Below the pieces are notes generated by a model that saw only the letters and a list, made by a program, of their open reading frames with translations, ran no database searches and had not been told where the DNA came from. Of a stretch of 14,074 bases of DNA, positions 7,794-12,898 are shown piece after piece; position 1 is the first letter of the stretch; every line of letters starts with the position of its first letter. Origin of the DNA: DATNNN01 sp035601815. GTDB lineage: Bacteria; Pseudomonadota; Alphaproteobacteria; Rhizobiales; Xanthobacteraceae. The stretch is from assembly GCA_035601815.1 (NCBI GenBank), contig DATNNN010000073.1, positions 1 through 14,074 on the forward strand, written 5' to 3'. Both the position numbers and the translations under genes were made by a program.

Positions 7794-7818
7794 AACGCGC
7801 GGTAGCGGCCTAAGTTCC
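7794..7818 (-). promoter_or_regulatory. EcfG (general stress sigma) promoter of the unknown membrane protein gene
   Basis: On the minus strand GGAAC (7818-7814) and CGTT (7797-7794) are separated by exactly 16 bases, matching the alphaproteobacterial EcfG consensus GGAAC-N16/17-CGTT. The predicted start of transcription is near 7787, about 60 bases before the ATG at 7726. It sits just downstream of the histidine kinase stop, so it lets the gene be expressed apart from the kinase. Confidence 0.8.
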
Positions 7819-7831
7819 GCTAATTCGTGAG

Positions 7832-9427
7832 TTAGTCGGCGCGTGCAGCGGCCGGAAGCAGATGCTTTTCGGGGATATTGATGCGGCAGCGCAAGCCGCC
7901 CGTGAGAAACCTCATCTCCACGTCCGACTCCAGCGTCTTGGCAAGATTGCCTTCTATCACCAAACTCCCGAAGCCGCGCTTGGCAGGCTCGGCCACCTTG
8001 GGGCCGCCGCTTTCGGTCCACTGCACCTCGACCCCTTTGTTGTTCTCGCCGGAGTGCCGCTCCCAGGTGATGGCGATGCGGCCGTCAGCCGCCGAGAGGG
8101 CGCCGTATTTCGCGGCGTTGGCGGCGAGCTCGTGCAGCGCGAGACCGAGGCTCTGCGCCGCCTCCGGGCTCAGGCGCAGCGGCGGTCCCGACAAGGTGAG
8201 CTGCGAGGCGTTCCGGTCCACATAGGGGCCGACCTGGGATTGCACGAGATCGCCGAGGGAGGCGCCGTGCCATTCTTCCTGCACCAGGATGTCGTGGGAG
8301 CGGGCGAAGGCCTGCAGCCGCGCGTTGAACTGGTCGATGAAGGCATCCATGGAGCCGGAATAGCGCGCCGTCTGGCGGGCCAGCGCCTGAACCATGGCGA
8401 GCAGGTTCTTGGAACGGTGGGTGAGCTCGCGCATGAGCAGATGCAGGTGCTCGGCCGCTTCCCTGCGGGCGGTGATGTCGACGGCGGCGCAAGTAAGCCC
8501 GACGATATGACCGGCATCGTCGCGCAAAGGCTCGATGTGCAGGTCGAACCAGCGCTGGATGGCGCCATCCTTGATCTGGACCTCACCGTCCCCGGGCTCG
8601 CCCGAATCGAGCACCGCGCGCTTGATCGCCACCCCCGCGGCCCGGTTCTCGGCGGGGATCAGTTCCTCCTCGCTGCGGCCGACGATCTCGTCCACTTGGC
8701 GACCGAGGAACTCGTTGCTGATCGAGGTGTAGCGCAAGTCGTGGTCCTGGGTGAATACAGTGACGTTGGACCCGCGCAGCGCGATCTCGTAGCGCGCGAG
8801 CGCGGTGCGCAACTCGGCGGTGAGGCGTAGCTGCTCGCTCTCCAGCGAGCGCAGGCGCCAGATGTCGATCGCGGCGCAACGCACGCCATCGATGCGCTTG
8901 TCGGGCCCGAACACCGGATCGATGTGGATGGCGAACAGCACGCGGCCTTCCGGCATGGGATAGTACGCCTCGATGTCGAGGGGCTCGCCGGTCTCCATCA
9001 CCTGGCGCTTGGCCGACACCAGAATCTCGCGATCGGCGCCGGAAAGGATCTCGTCGTCGGTGCGGCCGAGCATGTTGACGCCGGCGTCCTCGCCGCGCGG
9101 GCTATAGACCCAGCGGTAGCGCAGATCGCGGTCCTGGGAAAAAATATAGACCTTGGCGCCGCGCAACGCGGTCTCGAACCGGCCCTTGAGCAGAGCGAGC
9201 TCGGCCGTTCGCTCCGACACCGTGTGCTCGAGCTCGCGTTTGGCGGCGGCGAGCTCCGCCAACGTCGGGCGCGCTTTTGCCGCCCGGGTGGCCGCGCGCG
9301 CGCGCAATCCGTACACGATCGCTGCGGCCGCGGCGGCGGCCACGAGCAAGAGGAACTGTGCCTGCCAGAATCGGCCGCGCGCGAGCTCTTCCGTCGCCGC
9401 AATCAGCCAATTCCACATGGCAGGCAT
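7832..9427 (-). CDS. HWE-family sensor histidine kinase with two PAS domains (PhyK-type candidate)
   Basis: A 531-residue sensor kinase. One hydrophobic helix near residues 23-40 anchors it and no periplasmic domain is present, so the signal is probably intracellular. A coiled region (about 57-85) leads into two PAS domains (about 86-195 and 212-322) that resemble each other: ALRGAKVYIFSQDRDLRY and ALRGSNVTVFTQDHDLRY open the two copies. The kinase core has the HWE features: the phosphoacceptor His337 in ELTHRSKNLLAMVQAL, the N box HELAANAAKYGALS (432-445), and WTESGGP (470-476). HWE/HisKA2 kinases are the usual activators of PhyR, and phyR lies under 1 kb beyond its start, so PhyR is the likely partner (inference). 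I chose ATG 9427, with GGAG eight bases upstream; GTG 9436 sits on top of that site. No EcfG promoter precedes it, so it may be expressed constitutively. Confidence 0.9.
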   Translation of the reverse strand: MPAMWNWLIAATEELARGRFWQAQFLLLVAAAAAAAIVYGLRARAATRAAKARPTLAELAAAKRELEHTVSERTAELALLKGRFETALRGAKVYIFSQDRDLRYRWVYSPRGEDAGVNMLGRTDDEILSGADREILVSAKRQVMETGEPLDIEAYYPMPEGRVLFAIHIDPVFGPDKRIDGVRCAAIDIWRLRSLESEQLRLTAELRTALARYEIALRGSNVTVFTQDHDLRYTSISNEFLGRQVDEIVGRSEEELIPAENRAAGVAIKRAVLDSGEPGDGEVQIKDGAIQRWFDLHIEPLRDDAGHIVGLTCAAVDITARREAAEHLHLLMRELTHRSKNLLAMVQALARQTARYSGSMDAFIDQFNARLQAFARSHDILVQEEWHGASLGDLVQSQVGPYVDRNASQLTLSGPPLRLSPEAAQSLGLALHELAANAAKYGALSAADGRIAITWERHSGENNKGVEVQWTESGGPKVAEPAKRGFGSLVIEGNLAKTLESDVEMRFLTGGLRCRINIPEKHLLPAAARAD

Positions 9428-9527
9428 TCCGTTCACTCCGAGGCCCCGCCCCGCTGCAAACTAACTCCATGAATAGCCGCGATATTCGGAGACGGGTCAA
9501 CGTCCGAGAAGGCGGGAAGTTTCACCG

Positions 9528-9552
9528 GGAACCGGGCGCTGGATCAAACGTT
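9528..9552 (+). promoter_or_regulatory. EcfG promoter of candidate small RNA 1
   Basis: GGAAC (9528-9532) and CGTT (9549-9552) are separated by 16 bases, an exact EcfG match. The predicted start is near 9558-9560. Only a hairpin and a terminator follow before the next EcfG promoter, so it appears to drive a non-coding RNA rather than csbD. Confidence 0.78.
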
Positions 9553-9558
9553 AACCCG

Positions 9559-9642
9559 GCGACCGGCCCACCGTCCCCCCTCCCCCCGCTAGGCCGGTTC
9601 TCGGGCGTAGTCGGCCGTATGCCGGCTGCGCCCGAATTTTTT
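9559..9642 (+). ncRNA. Candidate stress-induced small RNA 1 (about 84 nt, C-rich loop)
   Basis: A transcript from the EcfG promoter at 9528-9552 would begin almost at the base of a hairpin: ACCGGCC (9562-9568) pairs with GGCCGGT (9592-9598). Its 23-base loop (9569-9591) is very C-rich and contains GTCCCCCCTCC (9573-9583). Two bases later comes an intrinsic terminator (9601-9642). No open reading frame with a ribosome binding site fits inside. A hairpin with a C-rich loop followed by a terminator hairpin resembles sRNAs that block Shine-Dalgarno sequences, such as rhizobial anti-SD RNAs, and the EcfG-dependent GsrN of Caulobacter is a functional parallel. The 5' end is approximate. An alternative is a leader that attenuates csbD, but csbD has its own promoter just after the terminator. 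Confidence 0.62.
9601..9642 (+). terminator. Strong intrinsic terminator of small RNA 1
   Basis: Bases 9601-9615 pair with 9621-9635 in a continuous 15-bp stem, including two G-U pairs, around a 5-base loop (CGTAT). It starts TCGGGCG and ends CGCCCGA, followed directly by ATTTTTT (9636-9642). There is no U-tract in the opposite orientation, so it acts on plus-strand transcription only. Confidence 0.85.
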
Positions 9643-9664
9643 ACCTCCCGCGTCCGACAACCCA

Positions 9665-9689
9665 GGAACCTTTCGAATCCGCGCACGTT
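9665..9689 (+). promoter_or_regulatory. EcfG promoter of csbD
   Basis: GGAAC (9665-9669) and CGTT (9686-9689) with a 16-base spacer, an exact EcfG match. Transcription should start near 9696, giving a leader of about 40 bases that carries the strong ribosome binding site GAGAGGAGAA ahead of ATG 9735. Confidence 0.85.
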
Positions 9690-9734
9690 GCTCCTTCGAC
9701 ACACGAATTTGCGTATTCACGAGAGGAGAAACGC

Positions 9735-9935
9735 ATGAACTGGGATCGTATCGAGGGCAACTGGAAAGAATTCAAGGGCAAGGTGCAGCAGCACTGGGGC
9801 GACCTCACCAACGACGATCTCGACGTGATCCGCGGCAAGCGCACCGAGCTCGCCGGCCGGCTGCAACAGCGCTACGGCTATCAGAAGGAAGAGGCCGAGA
9901 AACAGATCAATACCTGGCTCGACACGCTGCACTGA
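9735..9935 (+). CDS. CsbD-family general stress protein
   Basis: A 66-residue, soluble, strongly charged small protein of the CsbD family. The first ten residues, MNWDRIEGNW, followed by KEFKGKVQQHWG and a later DLDVIRGKRTELAGRLQQRYG, are the family hallmarks, and the length is typical. CsbD proteins are abundant stress-induced proteins in many bacteria; their biochemical role is not known. AGGAG about 8 bases before the ATG is a strong ribosome binding site and an exact EcfG promoter lies 46 bases upstream. It is thus a direct output of the stress locus to its right. The next small open frame starts two bases after the stop. Confidence 0.93.
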   Translation: MNWDRIEGNWKEFKGKVQQHWGDLTNDDLDVIRGKRTELAGRLQQRYGYQKEEAEKQINTWLDTLH

Positions 9936-9937
9936 CT

Positions 9938-10195
9938 ATGTGGACGCGCACCTATCCCAGCGTACGAATCCAAGCCTACCGCACGCGCTGGCAACCGGAG
10001 TGGATGTGGTCGGCGGTGGTCGCGACGATCTCCGCGATCGTTGGCGTTACCGCCTCATTCCAGATCGTGCCGGCGGCGGCAGCGGCGATCGCACCGCAGG
10101 TCGGCCTTGTGGGCGCGCATCTCATCCTCACCGCCATCTACGGGTTGGCGGCGCTGGTGGTGCTAACCGTGCTGCGGCTTGCAGCGGCGCGCTAG
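9938..10195 (+). CDS. Small two-helix membrane protein (hypothetical)
   Basis: An 85-residue frame starting two bases after csbD. It has a short basic N-terminus and two hydrophobic stretches, about 24-51 (AVVATISAIVGVTASFQIVPAAAAAIA region) and 56-83. It would be a small inner-membrane protein cotranscribed with csbD and so stress-induced. No Shine-Dalgarno sequence precedes the ATG, so translation would depend on coupling to csbD, and I recognise no family. In its favour are the hydrophobic pattern, the tight spacing and a stop codon that overlaps the phyR stop by four bases, like two other convergent pairs in this window. A chance open frame in GC-rich DNA cannot be excluded. Confidence 0.5.
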   Translation: MWTRTYPSVRIQAYRTRWQPEWMWSAVVATISAIVGVTASFQIVPAAAAAIAPQVGLVGAHLILTAIYGLAALVVLTVLRLAAAR

Positions 10196-10992
10196 CCGCG
10201 CGCGCGCTGGCGCGGCTTGGCCTTGCGCTCGAAAAACAGCGCCTGGCTGATGACGGCGGAGACGGTCGCCGGCTGAAACGGCTTCGGGATCAAGAAAGCC
10301 GGTTCCGGCCGCTCGCCGGTGAGAAATCGCTCCGGATAGGCGGTGATGAAGATCACCGGCACCTGGAAGCTGTTCAGCATCTCGTTCACCGCCTCGAGCC
10401 CGGAGCTTCCGTCAGCGAGCTGGATGTCGGCGAGAATGAGACCCGGCTGCTTGTTCTTGGCGAGGCGCACCGCCTCGCGGTGGGTGCGCGCGATGCCGAG
10501 CACCTTATGGCCGAGGTTCTCCACCAGGCCCTCGATGTCGACGGCGATCAGCGGCTCGTCCTCGATGATCAGCACGTCGGTGGCGATGTCGGCGGCGAGC
10601 TCGCGGCCGGCCTCGTCCATGTACTTGCGCAGCGTCGCCACGTCGATCTGGAGAACGCTCGCGGCCTCGCTTTCGGAGAACCCCTCCACCGCCACCAGCA
10701 GGAAGGCTTGCCGCATGCGCGGGGTGAGTTGCACCAGCCGCTGCTCCACCGGCAGGCGCTGGGCGTCGGGATCGGAGAAGCCGTTTTCGGCGAGCGTCGT
10801 CCACACCTTGGTGAAGGCGCGGTAGAGGGCGACGCGGGCGCCCCCCTCGTCGTCGAGCGGGCGCGGATCCTCGATCAGGGCTTCCAGCACGGCGGCGACG
10901 TAGGCGTCGCCCGATTTCTGGTTGCCGGTCAGCGCGCGGGCGTAGCGGCGCAGAAACGGCAGGTGCTGGGCAACAACCTGGGATGTCGACAA
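10192..10992 (-). CDS. phyR: General stress response anti-anti-sigma regulator PhyR
   Basis: PhyR is the master switch of the alphaproteobacterial general stress response. When its receiver domain is phosphorylated, its sigma-like domain binds NepR and frees EcfG. The 266-residue product has a sigma-like N-terminal domain: HLPFLRRYARALTG (10-23) and, in the sigma4-like part, QLTPRMRQAFLLVAVEGFSESEAASVL (about 88-114). The C-terminal receiver domain has the acidic pair Glu144-Asp145 in LIIEDE, phosphoacceptor Asp189 in LADIQLADG, Thr217 in FITAYPE and Lys237 in IPKPF. The start is TTG 10992: GGAGGGGG (11005-10998) stands five bases upstream and the N-terminus then matches the family; an in-frame TTG at 11007 would sit before that site. 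An exact EcfG promoter at 11054-11030 implies positive autoregulation. It is divergent from nepR-ecfG. Confidence 0.96.
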   Translation of the reverse strand: MSTSQVVAQHLPFLRRYARALTGNQKSGDAYVAAVLEALIEDPRPLDDEGGARVALYRAFTKVWTTLAENGFSDPDAQRLPVEQRLVQLTPRMRQAFLLVAVEGFSESEAASVLQIDVATLRKYMDEAGRELAADIATDVLIIEDEPLIAVDIEGLVENLGHKVLGIARTHREAVRLAKNKQPGLILADIQLADGSSGLEAVNEMLNSFQVPVIFITAYPERFLTGERPEPAFLIPKPFQPATVSAVISQALFFERKAKPRQRARG

Positions 10993-10997
10993 GGGGA

Positions 10998-11005
10998 CCC
11001 CCTCC
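10998..11005 (-). promoter_or_regulatory. phyR ribosome binding site that fixes a TTG start
   Basis: On the minus strand GGAGGGGG lies five bases before TTG 10992. It supports this start over the in-frame TTG at 11007, which precedes it. The same eight bases are fully complementary to CCCCCUCC within the C-rich motif of both candidate small RNAs in the window. Confidence 0.75.
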
Positions 11006-11029
11006 AATCGTCGAAATGCGATCTTGGCT

Positions 11030-11054
11030 AACGTACTAGCGCAAAAAAAGTTCC
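11030..11054 (-). promoter_or_regulatory. EcfG promoter of phyR
   Basis: On the minus strand GGAAC (11054-11050) and CGTT (11033-11030) are 16 bases apart. The predicted start near 11023 gives a leader of about 30 bases to the TTG. It is back to back with the nepR-ecfG promoter; the two -35 elements are only eight bases apart. Confidence 0.88.
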
Positions 11055-11062
11055 ATGTCCCA

Positions 11063-11088
11063 GGAACCTGATCGGCGGCAGTTGCGTT
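11063..11088 (+). promoter_or_regulatory. EcfG promoter of nepR-ecfG
   Basis: GGAAC (11063-11067) and CGTT (11085-11088) with a 17-base spacer. Transcription should begin near 11095, about 55 bases before ATG 11149. It makes ecfG autoregulated, as known for this family. Confidence 0.88.
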
Positions 11089-11148
11089 AAGCTCTGAGGT
11101 TCTATGTCTAGCGTACCGCCGTTTTGGGGGCGCGGGGGATCAGCAGCT

Positions 11149-11358
11149 ATGAAACGAAAGTCGGACAAGCCCGAATCTGGAATGGAAACGCAAGAAGTGA
11201 AGAAGCCTCGCGGCAAGCTGGATCGCCAGACCACGGAAAAGCTCGGTCAGCTCCTGCGCGATTATTACAAGGAACGGGTCAAAGAAGACATTCCCGATCA
11301 CCTGGTCGAGCTGGTGAAGCGCTTCGACAAGGACGGCGGCGAAGGTCCCCGGTCATGA
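11149..11358 (+). CDS. nepR: Anti-sigma factor NepR
   Basis: NepR binds and silences EcfG until phosphorylated PhyR takes it away. This 69-residue protein has a lysine-rich disordered N-terminus (about 1-25) and then the two-helix NepR core: EKLGQLLRDYYKERVKEDIPDHLVELVKRFD (about 30-60), with the conserved LxxLLRxxY and the IPDHLxEL that contact sigma and PhyR. I chose ATG 11149, preceded by GGGGGA, because the sequence from there fits the family. ATG 11104 lies only about nine bases from the predicted transcription start and would add an unsupported extension. The stop overlaps the ecfG start (ATGA), so anti-sigma and sigma are translationally coupled, which helps hold their ratio. Confidence 0.93.
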   Translation: MKRKSDKPESGMETQEVKKPRGKLDRQTTEKLGQLLRDYYKERVKEDIPDHLVELVKRFDKDGGEGPRS

Positions 11359-11900
11359 CAATCGACGAAGGGGTTCGCAACGCCGTTCTCGCGGCGGTGC
11401 CGAGTCTTCGGGCGTTCGCGATCTCCCTCAGCGGCAACGTCGACCGCGCCGACGACCTGGTGCAGGAGACGCTCATGCGGGCGCTCGCCAACATTAACTC
11501 GTTCCAGCCCGGCACCAATATGCCGGCCTGGCTGTTCACCATCCTGCGCAACCTGTTCCGCTCCGAATACCGCAAGCGTCGCCGCGAGGTGGAGGACGCC
11601 ACCGGCATGTACGCCGAGAGCCTCAAGTCGCAGCCGGAGCAGATGGGGCGCATCGAATTCGAGGAGCTGCGCGAGGCGCTGGCCAAGCTCGCCCCCGACC
11701 AGCGCGAGGCGGTGATCCTGGTGGGCGCCTCGGGCTTTTCCTACGAGGAAGCGGCGGCGATCTGCGGCTGCGCCGTTGGCACCATCAAGAGCCGGGTCAA
11801 CCGCGCCCGGGCGCGTCTGGCCGAGCTCATGTCCATCGAAGGGTCCGACGATTTCGGCCCGGACCGGGAAACCCGGGCGGTGCTGAGCGCGGAGAAGTGA
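11355..11900 (+). CDS. ecfG: General stress ECF sigma factor EcfG
   Basis: EcfG directs RNA polymerase to GGAAC-N16/17-CGTT promoters, six of which (one near match) lie within this window. The 181-residue protein has sigma region 2 (about 14-78) with DDLVQETLMRALANINSF (33-50), PAWLFTILRNLFRSEYRKRRRE (57-78), and sigma region 4 (about 104-160) with LAPDQREAVILVGASGFSYE (112-131) and the helix-turn-helix AAAICGCAVGTIKSRVNRARARL (133-155). Translation starts at ATG 11355, overlapping the nepR stop by four bases. A frame extending upstream from 11124 is only read-through of the nepR region. No clear intrinsic terminator follows; the region from 11901 to 11986 shows only a T7 run at 11968-11974 without a usable stem. 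Confidence 0.95.
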   Translation: MTIDEGVRNAVLAAVPSLRAFAISLSGNVDRADDLVQETLMRALANINSFQPGTNMPAWLFTILRNLFRSEYRKRRREVEDATGMYAESLKSQPEQMGRIEFEELREALAKLAPDQREAVILVGASGFSYEEAAAICGCAVGTIKSRVNRARARLAELMSIEGSDDFGPDRETRAVLSAEK

Positions 11901-11986
11901 CCCCTTTGATTCAGCTCATTTATCATCCCGCTGAAGCGGCACTACATCCAATAACTCAGCCGGCTCGTTTTTTTCACGATATCGAC

Positions 11987-12011
11987 GGAACCCGTTGGGC
12001 GCGCAGACGTT
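11987..12011 (+). promoter_or_regulatory. EcfG promoter of candidate small RNA 2
   Basis: GGAAC (11987-11991) and CGTT (12008-12011) with a 16-base spacer, an exact match, 86 bases after the ecfG stop. The predicted start is near 12018. A terminator ends at 12139 and no credible coding frame lies between, so it probably drives a small RNA. Confidence 0.78.
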
Positions 12012-12017
12012 GGAATC

Positions 12018-12139
12018 CGTTCGCCGTAGAGCGGACATGCCGGGGGTCACCACCGTCCCGAGACCCCCCGACGCCCGGCATCAAATTCGACCCCAGCCCA
12101 CCGGTGTCCCCCCTCCGGCGGCTGGGGTCTTCTCTTTTT
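12018..12139 (+). ncRNA. Candidate stress-induced small RNA 2 (about 120 nt) downstream of ecfG
   Basis: Transcription from the EcfG promoter at 11987-12011 would give an RNA with an unpaired 5' part and then a hairpin, ATGCCGGG (12037-12044) with CCCGGCAT (12074-12081). Inner pairing of GGTC (12045-12048) with GACC (12062-12065) extends it. A terminator hairpin follows (12089-12129). Its loop holds GTCCCCCCTCC (12106-12116), the same 11 bases as the loop of candidate RNA 1. I see no open frame with a ribosome binding site. The 5' end is approximate. It could instead be the 5' leader of the DUF992 gene, but the terminator and a separate promoter-like sequence in front of that gene make an independent RNA more likely. 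Confidence 0.6.
12089..12139 (+). terminator. Intrinsic terminator of small RNA 2
   Basis: GACCCCAGCC (12089-12098) pairs perfectly with GGCTGGGGTC (12120-12129), ten base pairs, followed by TTCTCTTTTT (12130-12139). The 21-base loop can add a short CCGG-CCGG inner stem (12101-12104 with 12115-12118). Confidence 0.85.
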
Positions 12140-12215
12140 GGCCGTCGCTCGAGCGAGGATTTCGCGCGGCCGCACCGGCACCTGCAGGGTTTCGGCCGCA
12201 TCCGCCTCATGCGGG

Positions 12216-12240
12216 GGAACGCATCCCCCGGGAATGTGTT
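12216..12240 (+). promoter_or_regulatory. Possible EcfG promoter of the DUF992 gene (near match)
   Basis: GGAAC (12216-12220), a 16-base spacer, then TGTT (12237-12240) instead of CGTT; the first base is the least conserved of the -10 element. The start would be near 12247, about 20 bases before ATG 12268. The -35 is embedded in an inverted repeat, CGGGGG (12212-12217) and CCCCCG (12225-12230). Confidence 0.5.
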
Positions 12241-12267
12241 ATTTTGCCAACGAGGGGAGATCAAACC

Positions 12268-12747
12268 ATGCAAATCCTTACACGTTTTGTTGCGAGTTTC
12301 GTCATCGCCGTGGCCCTGGGTCACGGTCCCGCCAGCGCCCAGGACCGCATTCAGGTCGGCACCTTGGAATGCGACATCTCCGGGGGCCTCGGCTTCATCA
12401 TCGCATCGCAAAAGCGGCTGAGCTGCCTGTTCGTCCCGGCCCAGCCCGGCGCCCCGCAGGAGCTATACGAGGGCGTCATCAACAAGTTCGGTCTCGACCT
12501 CGGCGCCACGACCGGCGGACGCATGGTGTGGGCGGTGTACGCGCCGACCGATCGCTGGCGCAATGCGCTTGCCGGCAGCTACGTGGGCGCCAGCGCCGAT
12601 GCGTCGGTGGGCGTCGGCGGCGGCGCGAACTTGCTCGTCGGCGGATCGAGCCGCACCGTGGCGCTGCAGCCGCTTTCGGTGCAGGGCCAGGTCGGATTGA
12701 ACCTCGCGGTCGGCGTCGCCGATCTCGAGCTGCGGGCGATGCGCTAG
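12268..12747 (+). CDS. Secreted DUF992-family protein
   Basis: A 159-residue protein of the DUF992 family, found mainly in Hyphomicrobiales and of unknown function. A classical signal peptide (about 1-24, with a hydrophobic stretch and ASA before Gln25) sends it to the periplasm. The mature part shows the family pattern: VGTLECDISGGLGFI (30-44), SQKRLSCLF (47-55), then a WAVYAP segment and a glycine-rich C-terminal part with SVGVGGGANLLVGGS and a GLNLAVGVADLELRA ending. Cys35 and Cys53 may form a disulfide. The ATG is preceded by GAGGGGAGA about eight bases away. The near-match EcfG promoter and position suggest stress control. An upstream-extended frame from 11995 crosses the candidate sRNA and is not needed. 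Confidence 0.88.
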   Translation: MQILTRFVASFVIAVALGHGPASAQDRIQVGTLECDISGGLGFIIASQKRLSCLFVPAQPGAPQELYEGVINKFGLDLGATTGGRMVWAVYAPTDRWRNALAGSYVGASADASVGVGGGANLLVGGSSRTVALQPLSVQGQVGLNLAVGVADLELRAMR

Positions 12748-12799
12748 GACCGCGAACCGTTACACTTCGTTTCGTCGAAAAGATTTCCACATGATGCAG

Positions 12800-12824
12800 C
12801 CCGCCGGCGCCACGCGCCGGCGGG
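12800..12824. terminator. GC-rich 11-bp hairpin after the DUF992 gene
   Basis: CCCGCCGGCGC (12800-12810) and GCGCCGGCGGG (12814-12824) form a perfect 11-bp stem with a CAC loop, 52 bases after the DUF992 stop. No U-tract follows on either strand, so it may be a weak or factor-assisted terminator, or an mRNA 3'-end stabiliser. Confidence 0.45.
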
Positions 12825-12898
12825 AACGAACGCGCGCCGCTGCCGCGCCGGATGCAACTCGGCTACCCTCGGCCGCGATGAAGCCCGCGGAGGAAAGC

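Noticed and set aside
9940..11031. A 363-codon plus-strand frame opposite phyR
   Set aside because: phyR is unambiguous on the minus strand with complete receiver-domain residues; the plus frame has no recognisable features.
11104..11148. Upstream ATG for nepR at 11104
   Set aside because: It lies only about nine bases from the predicted EcfG transcription start, leaving no room for a ribosome binding site, and the added residues do not fit the family.
11958..11974. AGCCGGCT followed by a T7 run as an ecfG terminator
   Set aside because: The palindrome has no loop and cannot form a hairpin of terminator quality; the CCGC-TGAA-GCGG mini-hairpin is too far upstream of the T run.
12823..12847. 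GGAAC at 12823-12827 as an EcfG promoter for the GST gene
   Set aside because: No CGTT or close variant lies 16 or 17 bases downstream, and the GGAAC overlaps the end of a perfect hairpin.
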